Below are positions 52,174 through 62,950 of a stretch of 64,000 nucleotides of DNA, piece after piece. Position 1 is the stretch's first letter; the number at the start of each line of letters is the position of its first letter. This DNA is from Ahaetulla prasina (Eukaryota > Chordata > Lepidosauria > Squamata > Colubridae), in the NCBI RefSeq assembly GCF_028640845.1, contig NC_080542.1, forward strand, positions 67,159,064-67,223,063, written 5' to 3'. A program made the translations under genes and the position numbers. A model generated the notes under the pieces. It saw only the letters and a program-made list of their open reading frames with translations, was not told where the DNA came from and did no database searches.

Positions 52174-52409
52174 TGCTCCTTTGGAAGACCAAGGTGAATA
52201 ACTGAGGCGACGAGAGAAGGCTAATGTCAGAGTTCTTTAATGAACACAGCTTGGCTAATAGGCAACTCCAGGAACGGGCAACAACAATGGCATCTGACAG
52301 CTGTTATATACCGAGTCTGTCAGACCGAACAGCCAATCAACAAAGGGAGAACTCCCACGCATGCAGTAACTGTGCATGTTGGCCAATAGGGAAACAACCG
52401 AACACAACA
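52174..52409 (-). repeat. 5' LTR of Gypsy C
   Basis: 236 bp, minus strand from TGTTGTGTTCGG to TTTGGAAGACC side ending AAAGGAGCA. It aligns throughout with the 3' LTR except for one 19-base gap. TATATACC near 52307 is a candidate TATA box. Confidence 0.9.
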
Positions 52410-52985
52410 AAACTCATAATATTTTTAAATTTTACCCAGTTCCTGGTTTCTTGTGCCTGACACAAAGAAGATTCTTAACACTCAAAGTGTAACACTACTT
52501 CTCTGCTACATTCCTACTAAGGGACATCATTTAGAATGCTGCAGATACAGCTGTCATGAAAGAAAGAAAGGTAACAATAATTTATTAAACTATGCCTCAC
52601 AATTCTCAGCATTGAGAAATAATCCTGGATTGACTTGTATTACTTGGAACCAACAAGTATGACTTCCTGTGTAGATTAAAGCAGCCCTCTAAGATTATTG
52701 CCATAAGCAGAATTTTCTTTAAATATGCAACTTAAAATGTTATTTAAAAAGTCATATCAGACAAAAGTTTTGCTAGTTGATGTAAAAAGGAAAGGATACT
52801 AATGTGTAAAGTAAAAGTGAGTACACAATGTCCAGTAGAACCCCAGACTTTGATAAAATGTATCTATTTCTCAATTTGTTGCTTCCACACCGAATCCTTG
52901 CTACTCTCAATAGACCATTTCAAAAATGAAAATACATTCCAGACTAGGAAGACACAATCTTTTTAAATATTAAATAAATGCTTTC
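52410..52985. other. Non-coding DNA, no gene seen
   Basis: No supported frame or repeat. Confidence 0.45.
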
Positions 52986-53850
52986 TTATACATTGTAAAA
53001 AAGAATCTGAACACCAAATACAAGCTCGATGGACATTACCTTGTAGATGACCCCCACCCCGTTAAAGACTTTGGAGTTTTCATATCAAATGACGTAAATG
53101 CCAAAGCCCACTGCAACTACATTACAAAAAAGGCTTTAAATGTTGTAAACTTAATCTTGCGTAGCTTCTTCTCCAGAAACACTACACTACTAACCAGAGC
53201 ATCTAAAACATCTGCTAGACCAATTCTTGAATACAGCTTGCCTGTCTGGAACCCATACCTCATTTCGGACATTAATACAATTGGGCGTGTCTAGAAATAT
53301 TTTACAAGAAGAGTTCTCCGCTCCCCTGATTATAGCAAAATACCTTATGCCACCAGACTTGAAATCCTGGGTTTAGAAAAGTTAGAACTCAGCCGCCTTC
53401 GACATGACCTGAGTTTAACTCATAGAATAATCTGTTACAATGTCCTTTCTGTTGAAGACTACTTCAGCTTCAATCACAACAATACAGGAGCACACAATAG
53501 ATTTAAACTTAATGTGAGTCACTCCAATCTTGATTGCAGAAAATATGACTTCAGTAACAGAGTTGTTAATGCCCGGAATGCACTACCAGGCTCTGTGGTC
53601 TCTTCCCAAAATCCCCAAAGCTTTAATCAAACACTATCTGCTATTGACCTCACCCCATTCCTAAGAGGTCTGTAAGGGGCATGCATAAGAGCACCAACGT
53701 GCCTACCGTTCCTGTCCTAATGTTCTCTTGATTGTATCCAATTTTGTATAGTTATTACATACTTATGCTTATATATATGCTTATATATCATATAGTTATT
53801 TCATGCTTATGCTTATATATACTGTTGTGACAAATAAATAATAATAAAAA
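52986..53850 (+). pseudogene. CR1 LINE ORF2 C-terminus and 3' UTR
   Basis: Reads YKLDGHYLVDDPHPVKDFGV from about 53010, ARPILEYSLPVWNPYLISDI near 53215, then one stop (TAG at about 53293) and on through LEILGLEKLELSRLRHDL and VNARNALPGSVVSSQNP to a stop after TPFLRGL at 53676. The 3' UTR (53677-53850) has GCATGCATAAGAGCACC and ends ACTGTTGTGACAAATAAATA. This is the post-polymerase part of a CR1 ORF2; the polymerase itself is missing by 5' truncation. Same family as 13245, 13718, 14876 and 62246. One or two lesions only, so fairly recent. Confidence 0.8.
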
Positions 53851-55482
53851 AAATATTGGCATTGCACATTTAAATATTATTTTAGTTTCTAAGTATCACA
53901 AAGACATATCCAATGATGATTTTTAGTCTTTAATTCTTTCGTTATTTAAAATAAAATTGGGGGATTTAAAGTATCTTATGTCTTGTAAAGAAAAGCTTCA
54001 AAATAGAGTTTTAACAACAAGCCAACTTCCAACTGCTGCATGGTAAGAGCTTCTTTTTTTTCCTTATCAACAAACTGTTGATTTTACTGCCAAAGCTGGT
54101 TCTTTGGCAGTCCTGCTACCTGGTTTTGAATGGGAGGACTTAGGAATGACCCAAGATGACTTTTGGATGATCATGGACCCATTTGGGAAGGGGGCTCTTG
54201 AATATTCCAATTTCTTCTGAAAGTGACTGAAAAGTCACTGGGTATATATATATTCCTGTCATCAATTTCATTTTTCTAAGTATGCCTGAATCTTAACTTT
54301 CACTTTTTGAATTATAGTTTCATTTTGCTTTTTGCTTCAGAAGTTGACTAGTGATTTAATGCTGATTTATTTCAAACCCTTCTGGACTCAGATTGCCTTT
54401 TCTTTTTCTTTCTTCGTGACATATATTATTCTGGATAACCTCTGTACCTTCTGTATGGAAGCTTGGTAGCATTCAAGAGATAAAGAGTTCTCAGACTCTC
54501 ACCACTGGCTCTCTGTATTTTTTGAATTTGCAAAATATCTGGACTTTATTTCTATTGAATTTTTATTATAATCTGTATTGAAATATAGAGGAAAACATTC
54601 TTTTTTGTTCTTTGTTCTGGGATCAAGTATCACATATTAAAATGGCTGAATAAATGACTGAAACCTAAGAAAGGAGAATGGGGGCATATGCAGCTTCTAG
54701 CTGGATTTCTCTTTAAAAACTTGATGAGATGATAAATGATTTTGCAAAATATGTCAGAGCATGGAACTTTGATTAGAAATTTAAAAAAGGACTTTGATTC
54801 AAGTTCCAGGCCAAAGAGACATTCTCATGGCTGGAGAAGTGGATTTCATTTGTTGTTCTGAAATTTAAATCAGGACTTTGACTTAAAGGGGAAATGAGAA
54901 ATTTGTTTCTTCTATGAAGATTGAGGGAGATTGGATGGATTTATTAGTTAACTGTTAACCAGTTCCATTGAACCTTGATCGGAAGATAGACTTATTTTGG
55001 AGACTGAATCTATTATATTACACTAAACAACAATTGATAAGAGATGGTATTAAGAAGCAAACATGGATATTGGATCCAGGATGAATTATTTATAACTTTT
55101 GGTAAGATTTGGGATAGATAAGATGCTGTGGTAAACTTTCTATGAGCTGATTACAATAACAGTTGGTTAACAGAGAATTTTGAAACTTCCATTTTGTTTT
55201 GTTTAGTATTATTATTCTTCATGTTAACTACTTTGTCCATAAAATAATATATAGAAGAGGGGTCAATAATCTGCAAATAGATTTAGTAGTTTAAAGAGGG
55301 TCTGTTTCACAAGGGTAGGAATTAATGTAGTGTATTAATCAGTATTCTACTAGAAGGGATAATAGATGTACATACGGATTTTTTGGTGTACGTTTTTAAT
55401 GTTTTGATTGTTTTGTGTTGTTTTGTTCTTTTTTACCTTCTTTTGGATTTTTTTTTTGTATTTTGTATTTTAAACCTTCTTA
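53851..55482. other. AT-rich non-coding DNA, no gene seen
   Basis: No gene or named repeat is visible in 1.6 kb. Confidence 0.45.
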
Positions 55483-55484
55483 AG

Positions 55485-55548
<64 letters not shown>

Positions 55549-55549
55549 C
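55483..55549. repeat. (ATAG)n microsatellite
   Basis: About 16 uninterrupted ATAG units, followed by AT-rich DNA. Confidence 0.95.
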
Positions 55550-56529
55550 AGAAGATATATCACTATAATAGTAATGATGCAACAAAATTTTTAATATAAT
55601 TTAATATATAGTAAATCTTTAACTTACATATTTCAAAATATGCATATGAATATGCAGCTTTTTTAAAAAAAATCTTTTTTCCCTTGTTACATATATCTCA
55701 CTCACTTTTGGGGGACAAGATTATGATGCTCCATCTGTAAAGCTTTAATGAAATACTTCTGGGAAGTATTATTTTCTTATTCTCCAACCTAGGAATTTTG
55801 TTCATTTAATGGGGATACTTATATGTCTTCTGAATATTTTAACTTGGAATTGCAAGTTACAATGGATGGTCAATTATGTAATTCCAACTTTTAAGAAGTT
55901 CTTGGCAGAGATCTTTGTAAGTTCTGGTTTTTGTAACCATTTGACTAGAACTGATAACTTTAAAAAATGTTTATACAGACATTATAAATGAGAAATTTCA
56001 CAATTTGACTTATCAGTGAAATAATACTGGCTGTATTCTGAAAGGCTAATGAATTAAAATTCATTATGTGAATGAATTAATGAATCATAAAATCATGTGT
56101 TGATTTTATGTTTGCTGTCTATTATTAGTGCCTGTAATTGTATAATCTGACAATTTGAAGAAATCAAGAATTATTTTGGAATGCGCTTTTGTACAGGCCA
56201 CAGACACTGTAAACGTTAGCCACTCAGCCTGGACATTATAAAGATCTCTAGCACTAAGTGTCTCTGTGAATCCAGAACAATGCATCTACATTTATATCAT
56301 GTTTTTTAAATGTCAAATATTTATGGGGATGGGGATTTGAACATCTGTTAGCCATGAGTTTACTGGACTGAATTCTCTTGACTGTTACTGAAGAATTCCC
56401 AACAACTTTCTAGTGCAATCTGTCCATAGATTCCTACATTTAAAGTTTACATTTATCTATGTAATAGGAACTCATAATATTCTTTGGATAATTTATATTT
56501 GTTGTTGACCAACTTCTACTTGCAGAATA
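55550..56529. other. AT-rich non-coding DNA, no gene seen
   Basis: A 60-codon frame at 55809-55991 has no motif. A GAATTAAT repeat patch occurs at 56050-56090. Confidence 0.45.
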
Positions 56530-58126
56530 TCAGTAGATAGCCCGAGCCTGCAAAGATGAAGTAAGGAAAGCTAAGTGTCACACTGAACAAAGGCTTGTGA
56601 CAAAAGTAAAAAATAACCCCCCAAAAAGCTTCTTCCAATATGTTAAAAAAGAAAAAAGTCAAGGAAACAATAGTTCCATTGCTGGGAGGAAGTGGCAAGA
56701 AAGGACAAAGCAGAACTACTTAACTTGTTTTTTGCATCTGTCTTTATACAAAGGGAAAAAACAGTCCAACCTATCAAAAAAAGCACCACAAAAAACAGAT
56801 TAGGAACACAAATTAAAATAGGGGAAAAAATGGTAAGTGAACACCTACCTGCCCTAGATTAGTTCAAATCACCAAGACTGGATGGATTACACGGCAAGGT
56901 TCTGAAGAAACTGGCAGACAAGATCTCAGAACCACTGAACTAAATCTTTCAAAGATCTTGGAGGACCGGGGAACTGCCAGAGGACTGGAAAAGAGCTGAT
57001 ATAGTTCCCATCTTCAAAAAAGGGGAAAAAATAGATCTAGGAAACTATAGACCTATCAGCCTGACCTCAATAGCAGGGAAGGTTCTGGAAAAGATAATCA
57101 AGCAATGAATAAGTGAGCACCTAGAAGCAAACAAAGTAATAACCAAAAACCAACATGGGTTTGTCAAAAACAGATCATGGCAGACTAATCTTATTGCATT
57201 CTTTGACAAAGTGACAAAATTAGTGGACCAGAGGAATGCTGTCAATATAATTTACTTGGACTTCAGTAGGCATTTGACAAAGTAGACCATAACCTATTAC
57301 TAGATAAAGTAGAAAAATGTGTTTTAGACAGCATCACCACCAGATGGATTTGTAACTGGCTGACCAAACATACTCAATGTGTAGTCCTCAATGGAATTGC
57401 ATCTAAGAAAGCTCTGTATTAGGCCCAGTACTCTTCAACATCTTCATCAATGATTTGGACGAGGGGATAGATGGGGAACTCATCAAATTTGTAGATGACA
57501 CCAAGCTGGCAGGAATAGCCAACACTCCAGAAGATAGGCTTCAGATACAGAAGGATCTTGACAGACTTGAACATTATCTAACAAAATGAAATTCAATGGT
57601 GAAAAAAGTAAGGTTCTACATTTAGACAAGAAAAACAAAATGCATAGGTACAGAATATGTGGTATCTTGCTGAATAGTAGTAACTGTGAGAGGGGTCTTG
57701 GAGTCCTAGTGGACAACTATTTAAATAAGAGCCAACAGTGTGCAGCAGCTGCCAAAAAACCCAAAACAGTTCTAGGCTGCATAAACAAAGGGATAGAATC
57801 AAGATCACGTGAAGTGTTAATACCACTTTATAATGCCTTAGTAAGGCCACACTTGGAATACTGCATCCAGTTTTGATCGCCACAATGTAAAAAATATATT
57901 TAGAAAGAGTGCAGAGAAGAGCAACCAAGATAATTAGGGGATTGGAGGCAGAAACATATGAAGAACAGTTGCAGGAACTGGGCATTTCTAGTTTAATGAA
58001 AAGAAGGACTAGGGGAGACATGATAACAGTATTCCAATATGTCAGGGACGGCTACAAAGAAGAGGGAGTCAAGCTATTCTCCAAAGCACCTGAGGATAGG
58101 GCAAGAAGCAATAGGTGGAATCTAAT

Positions 58127-58393
58127 CAGAGGTGGGTTTCAGCCAGTTCTGTCCAGTTCGGGTCTCCACCTACTTGCCTGGACGTAATGTGAGTCTCCAC
58201 CTACTTGCCTGGACGTAATGTGTGACCACTGAGAATGCACGGAAGGCTGTGTACATGTGCAGACGAGGTGCATGCGCTCATATTTGCAGAACAGTAGGGA
58301 AGGTAACTAGAGTCGGCAACGACTAGCACGTATGTGCGAGGGGAACCTTTACCTTTACCTTTACCTAGGGAAGGTAAGTGAATCCCACCTCTA
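58127..58393. mobile_element. hAT-type MITE nested in CR1
   Basis: Left end CAGAGGTGGGTTTCA and right end TGAATCCCACCTCTA; the last base is mutated from G. The 8-bp flanks AATCTAAT (58119-58126) and AAAGTAAT (58394-58401) match at six positions. CR1 reading resumes immediately after. It contains a 31-bp tandem duplication (TCTCCACCTACTTGCCTGG, 58162 and 58193) and a nested SINE tail. Confidence 0.8.
58307..58365 (+). mobile_element. SINE 3' tail, 5'-truncated, with perfect 12-bp duplication
   Basis: 59 bases from CTAGAGTCGGCAACGACTAG to (CCTTTA)n, identical in type to the end of the SINE at 33889-34244. TAGGGAAGGTAA flanks it exactly at 58295-58306 and 58366-58377, proving insertion by a LINE machinery into the hAT MITE. 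Confidence 0.92.
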
Positions 58394-58597
58394 AAAGTAA
58401 TCAAGGAGAGAAGAAACTTAAAACTAAAGAAAAATTCCTGACAGTTAGAACAATTAATCAATGGAACAACACGGGTGAATGCTCCAACACTGGAAGTTTT
58501 TAAGATGTTGGATAACCATTTGTCCGAAGTGGTGTAGGGTTTCCTGCCTAAGTAAGGTGTTGGACTAGAGACCTCCAAGGTCCCTTCCAACTCTGTT

Positions 58598-58693
58598 ATT
58601 CTATTCTATTCTATTCTATTCTATTCTGTTCTGTTCTGTTCTGTTCTGTTCTGTTCTGTTCTGTTCTGTTCTGTTCTGTTCTGTTCTGTTCTG
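58598..58693. repeat. Pentanucleotide microsatellite at CR1 tail
   Basis: About six ATTCT units followed by about thirteen GTTCT units. The array is continuous with the CR1 3' UTR, and the change from ATTCT to GTTCT suggests expansion from a mutated unit. Confidence 0.95.
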
Positions 58694-60249
58694 CTCCTTG
58701 GTTCTTTCTATGCAACTTTTTGTTAGTGTTTTGTTTAATTTGGAAAAACATGCCATGTTCCTTAGCTTTTTCTCAAATATTATACTACTAGCTTTAGCCT
58801 AGGCTTGGGCAATTCCCAGAACTAATTATTTTTCTATGTCCCCATATGTTGGAATTTTGCTGGGTTAATTGTATTTTATTGCAACTTTTGTTGTATTTTT
58901 ATTGTAGCAAAATGCAATAGTAATATATTTTAACTTTAACACTTATGTATGCACATAATAATAAAATTCAGATTGAGTCATTGGATTTTGAGGAAGAACA
59001 TGCACCACAGAATTAATTTCCTGTTAAGATGGAATCAGGCATCAGCTTAAACTGAAAACCCAGATGCTCCTTTTTCTGTGTCTCAATATTCTAAAAATTT
59101 GTCCCAGCTAACACTGTGCCAAAAACTCTTTTCCAATTTCCTGGAAATTGTCCTTCTCTTTAAAAACAGGTATTTATTTTTCTCCCTCATCCTCAGCATG
59201 CTTTAGCATTAAATTTGGTGCAATAGTTGCGTTTATATTATTATTGCCACTAACAAAAGACCCAATTTTGCTTGTTTTTCATTGCACATTTACCTCCTCT
59301 GCAGCATTATATTTTCCTTTGCTGAAGTGGAAAAATGTGTCTCTGTGTCCATGGATGATACAATGCAAGATAGGAGACTTATGTACATACTCCCTATACT
59401 TATGTACATAATAGTTAAAGAAGTTCTAGGAACCTTAAACCTTATTTATGAAACTGTTGCAAAAAAATTTATTATTCTCTGAATAACAACTGAGTGGTCT
59501 TACTTTTTCAAGAGAAATGATAAAAGGGAAGAATTATTAAAAATAAGAAAATATTGGCAGAGCATTGATTTTCTTGTAACAGGATGCAAAATCAACAGTT
59601 GTTACAAGTATGAGAGAATAATACTTTTCTGTTTGTTTGTACCCCTAGTTATAATCTCGCACCTTTAAAAATTAATCATAGGAATATGTGCTCATCTACC
59701 AAAATATGGGTAGTTCAGGACACTTCCCCATGCGAAGTCATTGTGAACAGATATTTCCTGTATATATTTCTATTAAATTTGTTTATCTTCAATTTATTTT
59801 CAGTACTCCTATTAACAGTTCTATCAAAATATAGCATAAAATCCTGAGTCAAAACATTACTGTGAAAACTAGCTGTCATTACTAATTCAATTTCTCTTGC
59901 AGTCTTCCTAATTTGAGATACTGTAAATGTGTTGGAATTTAATTCCCGTCTTAGCCAAAGGATGGTGTTGTTTACATGTTATTTTCCACTGCAGTCCTAA
60001 CCTTAAATTACAGTTGATATGATTCAGGTTGTATACCTGTAGGTTCTTTTCCCCCAAACATGACATAAATAAACATTGAGCAAATTTTCTCTGGCTCTTA
60101 GATTCTTCCCCCAAACCCTTAGATTCTTCACTAAAACCATTTATTCATAGTCAATGTCTCTAGACTGATTCATAAAAAAATTTGATGCATATGTTTTTTT
60201 TAATTAACCTGAAGGACTCACAATGTTGAAAATACTATATGCATATAAT
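58694..60249. other. AT-rich non-coding DNA, no gene seen
   Basis: Frames at 59148-59411 and 59282-59482 overlap and show no motif. No named repeat is recognised. Confidence 0.45.
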
Positions 60250-61883
60250 CAGTGGTGGGATTCTACCGGTTTGCACTAGTTTGGTGCAAACCGATTGTTA
60301 AACAGTTCAGAGAACCAGTTGTTAGAAGAAATATCCTTTTGTTTTTTTCTACTTTACAGGGTTAATCCTGTAAGGAATTATGACATTTTGGTGTTGTTTC
60401 CTAGCCTAACCTTTATTGCCTTGCTTACAGAAACTGCCTCTCTGTTAACTTTATTACATTCTTGGCAGTACGCCTAGACTTACTGTCACCTCTGGAGCTT
60501 CTCAGAGTTTTTTTTTCTTTTTCGCTTGACTTTCTTAAAGGAGAAGGGTTATTTTAAGCTTTTTACACCACTATTGGTAGGAAATACTTCCATTGGAGTT
60601 TTTCTAGCCAGGATGCAATGATCAGCACATTGAAGAAATAATTGAATAACAAAGCAGAAGCTTTTAATGACAAGGAACCAAGATGAGTGACATTCAGCAA
60701 GGCTTATTGGCTAGCTAGAAAGATTGACATTCAAACGTGAGTTTACATACCCTTTCTGACTTTTGGTCTAAAACTGGATTTTGGTGAAGTTTAGTTCTGT
60801 GCTTGATGATCTTTAATCCTGTGTTTAGTGATGAGATAATTTTCCCTATTAAGCTTTGTTTGGAAGGAAAAATGTTAATATCTGTTCCTGAAAAGAAGCA
60901 GCTTCAAAAATCTGACTAGTTCCTGTGTCTATTTGTTCTGGAATTGGTTTAACAAACAACAGATACTCTGTTTGCTCCTTTGCTTCGTTCTGGAGAGCTT
61001 AAATGATCTCTCTGCTAAAGGGTTTCACTTTATGAGCAAGAGTTGGCTGCTGATATTTATCATTGCATTTTAACTATTTTAATTCCTCAAGGTGCTCTGC
61101 CCCCCCTGCCTGATTTGTAATTCCAGTTTGCAGGTATTTCTAATCTAATGATTGGTATTTAGGGCAGCTTTTTGCAAGCAAAGAAGCATTTTGTATTTTT
61201 GTACAGGTAATCCTTGACTTACAACAGTTACAATGGCACTGAAAAAAGTGACTTATGACTGTTTTTCACACTTACAATCGTTGCAGCAAACTGTCATTAG
61301 GGCAAGGAAGTGATGTCACATGACCACCTTACCACCGCCACCCAGTCACATGAAGCACCGCAGTTATGAAATGAATGACACAGTTGTTAAGAATGCTGCA
61401 ATGGGCATAAATGATGAACAGTCATAAGTGCAAAGGCCAGTCAAAAATGCAAGGACCTGTCAGAAATCACATTTTTCAGCCCTCTGGGTACTCCCTATGT
61501 GCATAAGGACTACTCAGAGGTCTGAAAAAGTTATTTTTGACTGGTCCTCATACTTATGACCGTTCTCACATTTTACGTTTTGTGCCCTATCTTGTCACTG
61601 TGGTGAAGAGAAGCAGTTGTGAAGTGAGTGACACGGTTGTTAAGAATGCTGCAACGGGCAAAATGTGAGGATGGTCATAAGTGTGAGGACTGGTCAAAAG
61701 TGAGGACCAGTCAGAGATGACTTTTTTCAGCCCTCTGAGTAGTCCCTATGCATATAGCAATGTCCACTCTGTCACATGACCAGCTAGCCACACCCATCCA
61801 GCCACACCCATCCACCCAAGCCAAGTCCCCAAATAAGTCACAATCAAAGAACCGGTTGTTAAAAAATTTGAATCCCACCACTG
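60250..61883. mobile_element. hAT-like DNA transposon, non-autonomous, about 1.6 kb
   Basis: Left end CAGTGGTGGGATTCTACCGG and right end CGGTTGTTAAAAAATTTG through AATCCCACCACTG form inverted repeats. The flanks CATATAAT (60242-60249) and CATATATT (61884-61891) match at seven of eight bases. No transposase frame is visible. The right end shares CCACACCCATCCAGCCAC-type repeats with 16376-16614. A second DNA element lies within (61203-61460), and its sequence is partly echoed in inverse form to 61745. Confidence 0.85.
61203..61460 (+). mobile_element. Nested DNA transposon end (TACAGGTA-type)
   Basis: TACAGGTAATCCTTGACTTA begins the element, followed by GACTTATGACTG, GATGTCACATGACCACC and GTCATAAGTGCAAAGG. 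Related blocks (GTGACACGGTTGTTAAGAAT, GGTCATAAGTGTGAGGAC) recur at 61560-61710, so this is a family with internal repeats. The other end is unclear. Compare 15540-15668. Confidence 0.5.
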
Positions 61884-61984
61884 CATATATTTCTCTACTT
61901 ACAAACAGGTTACATTCCAAAAGGCTGTTGTACATCCATTTTTGAAATATATTTATATAATTAGAAGTAATAGTCTTATTATAT

Positions 61985-62795
61985 TTAATTTAGTTTTCTG
62001 CCCAGCTGGAGGTAACTCCTTTGAAACGTTATTTGAAGTTCTTAGAATGGTTGACTAAAAACAGTTTTATGTTCAAGCCACCAAAAGAATTGCAACCTTG
62101 TAGGTTAGTTAGTCTATCCTTTAAAACTGGGAGTGCCAGCATTTTCTTCCAATAAAGTCCCACTTCACTGAATATTTGCTGATGAAAATAGCCATTTTCC
62201 TCAGTGATCTCCTTGAAGGTTTCTAGGAACTCCTTAACTGTATCCTTATTTATTTTATTTATTTATTTTATTTGTCACAACATTATATATAAGCATAAGC
62301 ATGAAATAACTATACGATATATAAGCATATATATAACCATAAGTATGTAATATAATATAATATAATCCTCATCTACAATCGATGTCTTACTACTCATTTT
62401 TTCATTATTAAGCTTCACACAAGCCTTAAAATGTAGGAACTACCCTGACTTGTATCTTCAGCAGCACCAGCCTTCTGTTGCAAGTCATAGAATAAAGGTT
62501 TAACCTTCTCCTGGCTAAAAGCCTAAGCAGAACATGATGCTGATGTTGATCTTTGATCCACATGCTGGGCGTTTTTTTTAATCCTTTTTCTTGTCCTCTT
62601 GCTTATTATCATTGCTTGCAAAGGCACTGAACTCGCATATTCTATAATCTTCTCTTTGTTCATAATGATCACTCCAATTGTGGAATGAGTCATGCCATAA
62701 TCATATGCTATGTTTGCCATTTTCTCCCCCTGTTCACTATGTGGCACTCTGTAAGCTAACCCTTTCGACTTTTTCCCAATTTTGGGACCCAGAGT
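61985..62795 (-). pseudogene. Tigger/pogo-type transposase remnant
   Basis: The minus strand reads GEKMANIAYDYGMTHSTIGV at about 62725-62665, a CENP-B/pogo helix-turn-helix, with IIMNKEKIIEYASSVP behind it. Further right to left, VKPLFYDLQQKAGA lies near 62500-62455 and, after a CR1 insertion (62246-62375), KDTVKEFLETFKEITEENGY near 62240-62180 and GLYWKKMLALP near 62155. The family's FNVDET motif, with the first catalytic Asp, is changed to FSEVG here. Terminal repeats were not found. The enzyme is dead. Confidence 0.7.
62246..62375 (-). mobile_element. CR1 LINE 3' tail inside the Tigger remnant
   Basis: (TTTA)n, TTTGTCACAACATTATATAT and GCATAAGCATGAAATAACT match the reverse complement of the CR1 3' end at 53730-53850. 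Only about 110 bases were inserted. Confidence 0.75.
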
Positions 62796-62797
62796 TT

Positions 62798-62950
62798 ATT
62801 TATTTTTTATTTATTTTTTATTTTATTAGATTTTTATACCGCCCTTCTCCCAGAGGACTCAGGGCGGTGTACAGCCAAATAATAAAACCCCACAATATAC
62901 ACATTAAAACTAACAGTTTGTATGGGCAAAAGTTGATTAATTCAAAAGTT
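62798..62950 (-). mobile_element. L2/CR1-group LINE, 3' end only
   Basis: (TTTA)n-like tail, then ACCGCCCTTCTCCCAGAGGA and CTCAGGGCGGTGTACAGCC: the family 3' hairpin (62838-62868) on the minus strand. About 80 bases of 3' UTR follow and no coding sequence. It is inserted close to the 5' side of the Tigger remnant. Confidence 0.85.

Larger units (their letters stand above)
50039..52409 (-). mobile_element. Ty3/Gypsy LTR retrotransposon C (internally deleted, both LTRs)
   Basis: On the minus strand: 5' LTR (52409-52174), primer site (52172-52155), gag, protease and the N-terminal part of reverse transcriptase (to about 50440), then a direct joint to the 3' end, polypurine tract (50305-50294) and 3' LTR (50293-50039). 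AAACT flanks it exactly at 50034-50038 and 52410-52414, a 5-bp target duplication. Most of the polymerase, RNase H and the whole integrase are missing. It could move only if supplied with proteins by another element. Confidence 0.93.
56530..58693 (+). pseudogene. CR1 LINE ORF2 (ATTCT-tail family), decayed, with nested insertions
   Basis: A 5'-truncated CR1. It starts in the linker (CHTEQRLVTKVKNNPPKSFF near 56577), then GLHGKVLKKLAD-type sequence, LTSIAGKVLEKIIKQ near 57065, FVKNRSWQTNLIAFFDKVTK and motif A (IIYLDFSR, frameshifted directly after at 57270). Motif C reads FVDDTKLAG at 57489. The C-terminal region (VQRRATKIIRGLEAETYEEQ) is open at 57909-58126, then a hAT MITE interrupts it (58127-58393), and NLKLKKNS and TLEVFKMLDNHLS close the ORF. 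The 3' UTR GGACTAGAGACCTCCAAGG leads into a pentanucleotide tail. The endonuclease domain is absent. Confidence 0.85.
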
